From Stramenopiles sp. TOSAG23-2 (taxonomy: Eukaryota; Sar), in the NCBI GenBank assembly GCA_900128395.1, contig LT649859.1, forward strand, positions 1 through 12,380: a stretch of DNA of 12,380 bases, given 5' to 3'. Under the pieces are notes generated by a model. It was not told where the DNA came from. It did not search any database and was given only the letters and a program-made list of their open reading frames with translations. Within the stretch, counting starts at the first letter, position 1; each line of letters begins with the position of its first letter. Made by a program: the position numbers and the translations under genes. Shown here one piece after another: positions 7,558 through 12,380 of the stretch.

Positions 7558-7587
7558 TGCACCTACACTTGCACCTAAATGCACCTA
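7558..7587 (+). repeat. Three TGCACCTA motifs in 30 bp
   Basis: TGCACCTA recurs with 12 and 10 bp periods, close to one helical turn, in the RPS23/COX6B intergenic region. It may be a cluster of binding sites or a decayed tandem repeat. Confidence 0.5.
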
Positions 7588-7739
7588 CATCGATTACCAT
7601 TAATTTTTTATGGAAAAGTTTTATCCCTATATGATTTTGAATCTTCTCTATATTAAGTACAGTATAATGTACACAATGGTGATACATTAGCTAGTACTCT
7701 AGCACGCACGGAAAAAAGAAGGATAGCTATATCATATAA

Positions 7740-7829
7740 GAGCACAGCAGCAGCACAGCACCGGACAAGCAAGTGTTAGTCTATCAACAGGACACAGCAG
7801 GAGGACAGCAGCAGGAGGACACAGCACAC
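7740..7829 (+). repeat. Nearly T-free CAG/GGACACAGC tandem patch
   Basis: Three imperfect tandem units, AGGACACAGCAGG (7789-7801), AGGACAGCAGCAGG (7802-7815) and AGGACACAGCAC (7816-7827), follow a related GCACAGCAGCAGCACAGCAC stretch (7741-7761). It is far richer in G and C than its surroundings and strongly strand-asymmetric. It lies about 320 nt before the COX6B start and could be promoter or leader sequence. Confidence 0.65.
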
Positions 7830-7916
7830 TACTAGGACGGAGTACAAATATGTTCCTTCCTTTTTGTATGACAAATAATAATGTACTTCTTTCAGTTAGT
7901 CTTCTTGTGTGTTACA

Positions 7917-7935
7917 ATACCATAGACTATGGTAT
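7917..7935. repeat. 19 bp inverted repeat ATACCATAG-A-CTATGGTAT
   Basis: Nine-base arms are perfectly complementary around a single A. The outer ATACCA/TGGTAT arms match those of the palindrome at 6136-6153. It lies about 220 nt upstream of the COX6B start. Confidence 0.65.
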
Positions 7936-8152
7936 ACTTGTATGTACAATAATTAGCACATCGCACCATCTCCGTACATTTTTATATTATTCATCACTTT
8001 TATAACAAGTTTATATACATATAAAACCACTTTATACAAACGAATCAATGGTACAAATAGAGAGACACATACATAAAGTACAAGAGAAATTAAATAATTA
8101 CTGAAGAAGAGAAAGAACAACTACGATATTAACAACAACAAACTATAAAAAT

Positions 8153-8413
8153 ATGAGTAATATTAAATTTGATACACCACCAGGTGATGCACGTTTTCCA
8201 GGTATGAACCAAAACCACAGATGTTGGGTCAACTTTAATGAATATTTAATATGTATGAACGCTAATGGGGATGATGAAAGTAAATGTCAACAAAGATTAA
8301 AAACATACCGATCCATCTGTCCAGCTGAATGGGTTGAAAATTGGAAAGAGCAAATTGAAGAGAACACATTCCCAGGAGTAACTTTCGGTAATGCTACTGA
8401 AGAACATCATTAA
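8153..8413 (+). CDS. COX6B: Cytochrome c oxidase subunit 6B (twin CX9C/CX10C protein)
   Basis: This 86-residue protein is a complete COX6B, a small nuclear-encoded subunit on the intermembrane-space side of mitochondrial complex IV. The family signature is present: DARFPGMNQNHRCW at residues 12-25, a CX9C pair (Cys24, Cys34) and a CX10C pair (Cys45, Cys56), then CPAEWVENWKEQ and FPG at 73-75. The two cysteine pairs form disulfides in a coiled-coil-helix-coiled-coil-helix fold and are expected to be oxidised by the Mia40 import pathway, which fits the lack of a cleavable presequence. Length is close to the yeast and human subunits. The ATG at 8153 follows an A-rich leader with A at -3. It is divergent from RPS23. 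Assignment as COX6B over another twin-cysteine protein rests on RFPxxNQxxxCW and the unequal cysteine spacing. Confidence 0.95.
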   Translation: MSNIKFDTPPGDARFPGMNQNHRCWVNFNEYLICMNANGDDESKCQQRLKTYRSICPAEWVENWKEQIEENTFPGVTFGNATEEHH

Positions 8414-8980
8414 GTTATTATATGTATATATATATAACGATGTTAGCTTTATAATATATATAAATATATATGATATATCGATATAATGATCTGGTATGTA
8501 TTATAATATATTATTAACAAAACAAGATATATAGGTTAAAAATAAGATTGGTATGCGATACCACTTGTATTTATTGTGTTTTTCGATTCTATATATATAT
8601 ATATGTATGTATGTATGAAAAATTAATATTCTATGAAGCGAGAAAGAGAGACTATAGATATATAAAAATAATATATGATATATATATATATATATGTGTG
8701 CACAAAATACAAATTATGTATGATATAATAATTATAATCGCCTCCTGATACTTTAAATAATATGTCATTTAAGACATAATAATTGCGTCTCACATGGTAC
8801 ATACATCATTTAGAAAAAAGACAAAAAATATAATATACATACATATATATATATAAACAACACATTACACACACGCAACAACATTATTAGATTGTGTTAA
8901 TATCCTCCTTTGTGTTAAAACCCTGGCACTTCTCTCTCTTCTCTCCTCACCTTTTTTTTTTTTTTTCCTTTTTTTTTTTT
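8414..8980. other. Convergent intergenic region, COX6B and VTA1 3' flanks
   Basis: I see no gene here. The stretch is mostly TA and GTAT microsatellite sequence (8421-8480, 8590-8614, 8660-8696, 8836-8860). It includes an inverted repeat TGGTAT-GCG-ATACCA (8549-8563) and ends in a CT-rich block and two long T runs next to the VTA1 stop. ORFs in this stretch are TA-repeat translations rich in Ile and Tyr. Confidence 0.65.
8549..8563. repeat. Inverted repeat TGGTAT-GCG-ATACCA
   Basis: Six-base arms are perfectly complementary around GCG. The arms are those of the 6136 and 7917 inverted repeats in the opposite order. It lies 136 bp after the COX6B stop. Confidence 0.45.
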
Positions 8981-8982
8981 TT
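8952..8982 (-). repeat. A-rich tract abutting the VTA1 stop codon
   Basis: On the plus strand, 15 T, CC, then 14 T, the last two inside the TTA that is the VTA1 stop. Read along the gene, the stop runs straight into A12-GG-A15 and then a GA-rich segment. Confidence 0.8.
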
Positions 8983-9847
8983 ACTTCTTCAATAATGTAT
9001 TTAAAGCACTACGTAAAAATTCAATTGCTTTATCTTTATCTTCCTCCTCTAAAGCTACTACTGCATATTGTGCTAATTCCTTTGCATCATGGATACTTCC
9101 AGGACGTAATCTATCACTAGTAAATTGAAGTTGTCCATTGTAATTATTGTTATTATTAAAAACAGGGACAACATTGTTGTTGTTCACAAATTGTGCCGTT
9201 GGCATGCCACTAGGTGCAGTTGGCAACGAATTGTTGTTATTATTTATTACATTGTTGTTGTTATTATTATTATTATTATTCATTTTTCCTTCATAATTAT
9301 TATTATTATTATTATCATCAGCAACGACAGGTGCATTTTCACCACCAGGTGGACCAGGTGTTGGTTGGCGTCCCTCTTTGATAGCTTTTAAAATTTGACT
9401 GGTTTTAAATTTTGCATATTTCACCAATGGCGCAACTTCTTCAACATCTTCCGGACAATCATATTGATCCAAACATTGGAAAAATATTGAAGAAGCAAAA
9501 AATGCTTTTGCTGTTTGGCGTGTTGCTTTACCTGCTCTATCCGTATTATCTGCACGTTTCCATATAGTTGTTGCAAAGCGTTTGATAAATTCTGGCTCTT
9601 TCTTTTTCCATTCTTCAAACAATTCACTTGCAAGGTCGGATTTTTTTTTCGTTTCAATATCGTCCATCAATTCTATTATCAATTGCTTTAATTCTGCATC
9701 GTTTCCAACTTTTGGATATGATTTCATTACAAACGCACTTAAACAATAAATCGACATTAATTCCGCATCAGGTTGTTGTAATTTTCCTAATTGCATTGCT
9801 TGCAATAAATAATGTTTATATGGTTTTAATACCGCTGGAATATTCAT
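8981..9847 (-). CDS. VTA1: ESCRT cofactor VTA1/LIP5
   Basis: This 288-residue protein matches the VTA1/LIP5 family, which binds and stimulates the ATPase Vps4 and couples it to ESCRT-III in endosomal sorting and membrane scission. Residues 1-165 form the helical N-terminal domain (two MIT-like bundles). The family pattern ADNTDRAGKATRQTAKAFFAS at 99-119 is followed by IFFQCLDQ. Residues 166-245 are a Pro/Asn-rich low-complexity linker with several Asn runs. Residues 252-288 (SIHDAKELAQYAVVALEEEDKD and following) are the C-terminal Vta1 domain that dimerises and contacts Vps4, ending in ALNTLLKK. Length is near the human (307) and yeast (330) proteins. The ATG at 9847 has A at -3 and gives the expected NIPAVLKPYKHYLLQA start. 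It is intronless. An A-rich tract directly follows the stop. It is divergent from PDH E2. Confidence 0.93.
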   Translation of the reverse strand: MNIPAVLKPYKHYLLQAMQLGKLQQPDAELMSIYCLSAFVMKSYPKVGNDAELKQLIIELMDDIETKKKSDLASELFEEWKKKEPEFIKRFATTIWKRADNTDRAGKATRQTAKAFFASSIFFQCLDQYDCPEDVEEVAPLVKYAKFKTSQILKAIKEGRQPTPGPPGGENAPVVADDNNNNNNYEGKMNNNNNNNNNNVINNNNNSLPTAPSGMPTAQFVNNNNVVPVFNNNNNYNGQLQFTSDRLRPGSIHDAKELAQYAVVALEEEDKDKAIEFLRSALNTLLKK

Positions 9848-10214
9848 CTTGTGTGTGTGTGGTAGGGGGTGGTGTGTTCTTTTTTCGTATATCTGTAATG
9901 GCTATTTTGTATTCTTATTTTTTTCTATTTGATATATATATAGTGTACATATGTTTTTATAATGTGTGTGTGTGTGTATGTTGGTTCTACATTTTTCCTG
10001 TGCATATTAGTACTGTATATATATATTTTTATCATTTACTACAGAAAATATTATACAGAGTATAATAAAAGTAGTAATAGTATAGTATATGGTATAGTTA
10101 GTATTCCTATATATATTTTTTGTTATTCTAATTTCCCTATATTCAAGTATAATATTTAGTTGCACTTAGATTTATCATTTTTTGATCATTATTTGATATG
10201 TCACACCACTACGT

Positions 10215-10255
10215 CTTTAATGCTATGTCTATATTGCGTACTTTAATGCTATGTC
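10215..10255 (+). repeat. 15 bp direct repeat CTTTAATGCTATGTC (two copies, 26 bp apart)
   Basis: Identical copies lie at 10215-10229 and 10241-10255, each preceded by a CGT or CGTA. The second is part of the dispersed repeat at 10233-10262. Confidence 0.8.
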
Positions 10256-10262
10256 CCTGCTA
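10233..10262 (+). repeat. Dispersed repeat, copy B
   Basis: It contains ATTGCG, TTTAATGCTAT and CCCTGCTA in the same order and near-equal spacing as 7297-7327, in another intergenic region. Confidence 0.6.
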
Positions 10263-10859
10263 TATGTATGGTTCAGCTTTTTCTTCGCTAAATTATTAAC
10301 CTTAACCCGTACAGTATATTATAGTTGTATACTAACCGTAGCACTATATCACACAGATGGTATTATTATGATATTATTATGCTATCAAAAAAAACCTTAT
10401 CTACATGATGATGATGCACTCACTAAACTTATTCCAGCATCATCAATGACAATGCCAGAATGTTGGAATGAATTCACATCATCTTTTCACCACATATTTT
10501 ATTATTAGATTTATACATTTTATTATTACCTCATGGATTACATCAATACTTTTTTATAGAGATTGTTTCATCGTGAGAAGAGAGAGTTTAATCGCAACAT
10601 ACATATTCACAACGACAACAATATTATCTCAAAAAAAAAGAAAGATTTACAACAAATAACTTCATACACCCCACACATAATACACATACAACTATTCTGA
10701 TTTCATATAGTTACAAAAGATAAGATATTATTTTGTTGTGTTCAAAAAAAAATTAAAACATTATAATATCTCAATTTACTACGTAGAAAGAATTGTGAAT
10801 AAATAATAATACAATAGCAAAAACAAAAACAAAATATATATATAATAATAGTAATAATA

Positions 10860-12230
10860 ATGTTTATGATAAAAAATATAAGTAGGAAAACAAGTGCACA
10901 ATTAATTAAAAATATAAGTAGAAATAGAACATTTCTTACAACAACGATACCAAAATATGCAGATTATCCACCACATACAGTTGTTGGATTACCAGCATTA
11001 TCACCAACCATGGAGGAAGGTACTGTACAAGGCTGGACGGTAGAAGTTGGTGGTGAAATTGAAGCTAGTGATATTGTATGCCAAATTGAAACGGATAAAG
11101 CTGCGGTTGATTTTGAAGCAACGGATGATGGTTTCATGGCTTTGCATTTAGTAGAACCTGGCCATGCACCAATTCCAGTTGGAACACCTATTATGATATT
11201 AGTAGAAGAGGAAGAAGATGTTGCTGCCTTTGCCAATGCAACTGCTAGTGAATTTGTATCGAAGGAAGCAGAGAAAGAAGAACCTGTAGCAGCTGTTAGC
11301 TCAACTCCACCACCTTCCACTCCCACACCCGTTGCAACTCCTGCGACTGCATCTCCAGCAAAAGTACCAGTTGTAAACACAGGCGAACGTGTCTTTGCAT
11401 CGCCATTAGCACGTAGTATTGCACGTTCCAATGGCGTTGACATTAATCAAATGCAAGGGCAAGGTACAGGACCAAAAGGTCGTATTTTAAAAGAAGATGT
11501 GGAACAATTTTTGGCTTCTGGTGGCGCCACTGCTACCGCTGGTGTTGATTTGTCTTTATCCCCGGAACAAATAGCAATCGCAGATGCACTTACACAATCA
11601 AAACGCGAAGTTCCGCATTATTATTTAACAGTTGATTTGAACTTAGATCAATTACTTGAAATTCGTAATCATGCAAATCATGGCAATGATGAATTGGAAG
11701 TAAGTGTAAATGATTTTTTATTAAAAGCAGCTGCAAAAGCTATGAAAGCTGTACCAGATGTCAATGCATCATGGATGGGTAGTTATATTCGTAATTATGA
11801 TTATGTCGACATCAATGTCGTTGTTAGCAATGGAACAAATGGCACATGCATGCCAGTAGTGCGTGATGTTGATATATTAGGTTTGAGCAATATAGCAGAG
11901 ACGACCCAAGCATTGTCACAAGCAGCTAGGAATGGAACATTATCTGCGGATGATTTAGATGTTGGTACATTTACGATGATGAATGTTGGTGCATATGGAG
12001 TTAGGCAATTAGAAGCGATTGTACAACAACCACAATCATGTATTTTATCAATAGGAGCAGCAACGGAACAAGTAGTACCATCAAGTGAAGTTGGGAATTT
12101 ATGGGATGTTTCTACAGTAGCATCTGCAACTTTAAGTTGTGATCATCGTGTTGTCGATGGTGCTGTAGGTGCAGCATGGTTAGGAGAATTCAAAACATTA
12201 GTAGAAAATCCATCAAAATTATTGTTGTAA
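10860..12230 (+). CDS. Dihydrolipoyl acetyltransferase, E2 of mitochondrial pyruvate dehydrogenase
   Basis: This 456-residue E2 transfers acetyl groups from lipoyl-lysine to CoA and forms the core of the pyruvate dehydrogenase complex. Residues 1-34 are basic, hydroxylated and free of acidic residues, a typical mitochondrial presequence. One lipoyl domain follows: LPALSPTMEEGTVQGW at 44-59 and IETDKA with lipoyl Lys80. An Ala/Pro-rich linker (about 138-172) leads to the peripheral-subunit-binding domain at about 178-218 (FASPLARSIARSNGVD, GTGPKGRILKEDV). The catalytic domain runs from about 235 to the end, with VPHYYLTVDLNLDQLL, TFTMMNVGAYGV and the active-site HRVVDG at 429-434 (His429, Asp433). 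The LPALSPTM signature points to pyruvate and not the 2-oxoglutarate or branched-chain E2. A one-lipoyl E2 of about 450-480 residues is usual. An ATG at 10866 could also serve. It is intronless. Confidence 0.95.
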   Translation: MFMIKNISRKTSAQLIKNISRNRTFLTTTIPKYADYPPHTVVGLPALSPTMEEGTVQGWTVEVGGEIEASDIVCQIETDKAAVDFEATDDGFMALHLVEPGHAPIPVGTPIMILVEEEEDVAAFANATASEFVSKEAEKEEPVAAVSSTPPPSTPTPVATPATASPAKVPVVNTGERVFASPLARSIARSNGVDINQMQGQGTGPKGRILKEDVEQFLASGGATATAGVDLSLSPEQIAIADALTQSKREVPHYYLTVDLNLDQLLEIRNHANHGNDELEVSVNDFLLKAAAKAMKAVPDVNASWMGSYIRNYDYVDINVVVSNGTNGTCMPVVRDVDILGLSNIAETTQALSQAARNGTLSADDLDVGTFTMMNVGAYGVRQLEAIVQQPQSCILSIGAATEQVVPSSEVGNLWDVSTVASATLSCDHRVVDGAVGAAWLGEFKTLVENPSKLLL

Positions 12231-12380
12231 AAAAATTTGTGCCTGAGGAGAGATAAAAAAAATACGGAGAGGAAGTATTTTTTTACGTCACACGCAGTAT
12301 ATATTAATTTAATTTACGCATAATTTATTGTTTTAATTTACTCATGATAATTCCTACTCTTCAAAAGAATACAATATCAT
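12231..12380. other. 3' flank of PDH E2
   Basis: This is AT-rich sequence to the window edge with no gene visible. It contains the hairpin described at 12256-12284. Confidence 0.6.
12256..12284 (+). repeat. A/T-stem hairpin after PDH E2
   Basis: AAAAAAATAC (12256-12265) and GTATTTTTTT (12275-12284) form a perfect 10 bp stem with a 9-base loop, 26 nt after the stop. It looks like a bacterial terminator, but in a nuclear gene it is more likely a 3' UTR structure or chance A/T complementarity. Confidence 0.6.

Larger units (their letters stand above)
7099..8152. promoter_or_regulatory. Divergent RPS23 / COX6B intergenic region
   Basis: About 1.05 kb lies between the start codons of two divergent genes, so it should contain both promoters. 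No core promoter element can be assigned with confidence. Visible structure comprises AT-rich flanks; a GC-balanced unique patch (about 7230-7420) with the inverted pairs CAATAGC/GCTATTG and GGTGG-ACT-CCACC; one copy of a dispersed ~30 bp repeat (7297-7327); three TGCACCTA motifs (7558-7587); a nearly T-free CAG/GGAC tandem patch (7740-7829); and a 19 bp inverted repeat (7917-7935). No tRNA or other recognisable RNA gene was found. The last 50 nt before COX6B are an A/CAA-rich leader. Confidence 0.55.
9848..10859. promoter_or_regulatory. Divergent VTA1 / PDH E2 intergenic region
   Basis: About 1 kb separates two divergent start codons and should hold both promoters. Next to VTA1 are GT repeats (9850-9861 and 9964-9978), read as CA repeats in its leader. 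Around 10201-10262 lie a dispersed-repeat copy and a local direct repeat. A stretch at 10405-10505 has coding-like composition inside an 85-codon ORF (10251-10508), but no family is recognised. The region ends in an A-rich CAAAAA/TAA-rich leader before PDH E2. No clear core promoter motif or RNA gene was found. Confidence 0.5.

Noticed and set aside
8548-8748. 66-codon ORF after COX6B
   Set aside because: Its Ile/Tyr-rich translation comes from TA repeats.
9171-9320. Asn runs in VTA1 as a sign of a Dictyostelium-type genome
   Set aside because: The runs are confined to linkers, and the RPS23 N-terminus and intergenic composition do not specifically support that lineage.
10964-11443. Minus-strand 159-codon ORF inside PDH E2
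   Set aside because: It is antisense to a clear lipoyl/PSBD coding region and has Ser/Thr/Gly-rich shadow composition.
12256-12284. Intrinsic (rho-independent) terminator
   Set aside because: The window is eukaryotic nuclear DNA, where this mechanism does not apply to protein genes; kept only as a hairpin.

Overview
The window is a gene-dense, AT-rich stretch of nuclear DNA from a microbial eukaryote. Its clear genes are cytosolic ribosomal protein uS12/RPS23, cytochrome c oxidase subunit 6B, the ESCRT cofactor VTA1/LIP5 and a mitochondrial pyruvate dehydrogenase E2 with a presequence, which rule out bacteria and indicate an aerobic mitochondrion. All clear genes read through without introns and use ordinary TAA/TGA stops. 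Five clear or likely starts (5603, 7098, 8153, 9847, 10860) have A at -3 of the ATG. The lineage is uncertain. The RPS23 N-terminus ([15 protein letters not shown]) and the overall style suggest a stramenopile or other SAR protist; this is inference only.

Left part (1-3821): the 3' end of a gene whose product resembles the end of the catalytic region of Trf4/PAPD5-type non-canonical poly(A) polymerases. It is followed, in another reading frame, by a long ORF built from about 17 degenerate copies of an unrecognised repeat, P[YF]xGSxxIPxxVxxDRxxxLxxL. The second frame is open well upstream of its first ATG and encodes an acidic stretch there. The two ORFs may therefore be one gene interrupted by a tiny intron, a frameshift or an assembly error.

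Middle (3822-8413): on the minus strand lies a 593-residue basic protein with seven spaced [ED]CTFxP motifs, tail to tail with the repeat ORF. RPS23 follows on the minus strand. COX6B is on the plus strand, separated from RPS23 by a roughly 1 kb divergent intergenic region that holds several short repeats and a GC-richer, nearly T-free tandem-repeat patch.

Right part (8414-12380): VTA1 (minus) and PDH E2 (plus) are divergent around another roughly 1 kb AT-rich region. Intergenic DNA is rich in TA, GTAT and GT microsatellites and carries a dispersed ~30 bp repeat, inverted repeats with ATACCA/TGGTAT arms, and a hairpin after PDH E2.

The recognised genes are housekeeping and do not form one pathway. 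COX6B and PDH E2 share the mitochondrion, RPS23 serves translation, and VTA1 serves endosomal sorting. The less understood part is the left 5.6 kb, with two repeat-built proteins of unknown role.
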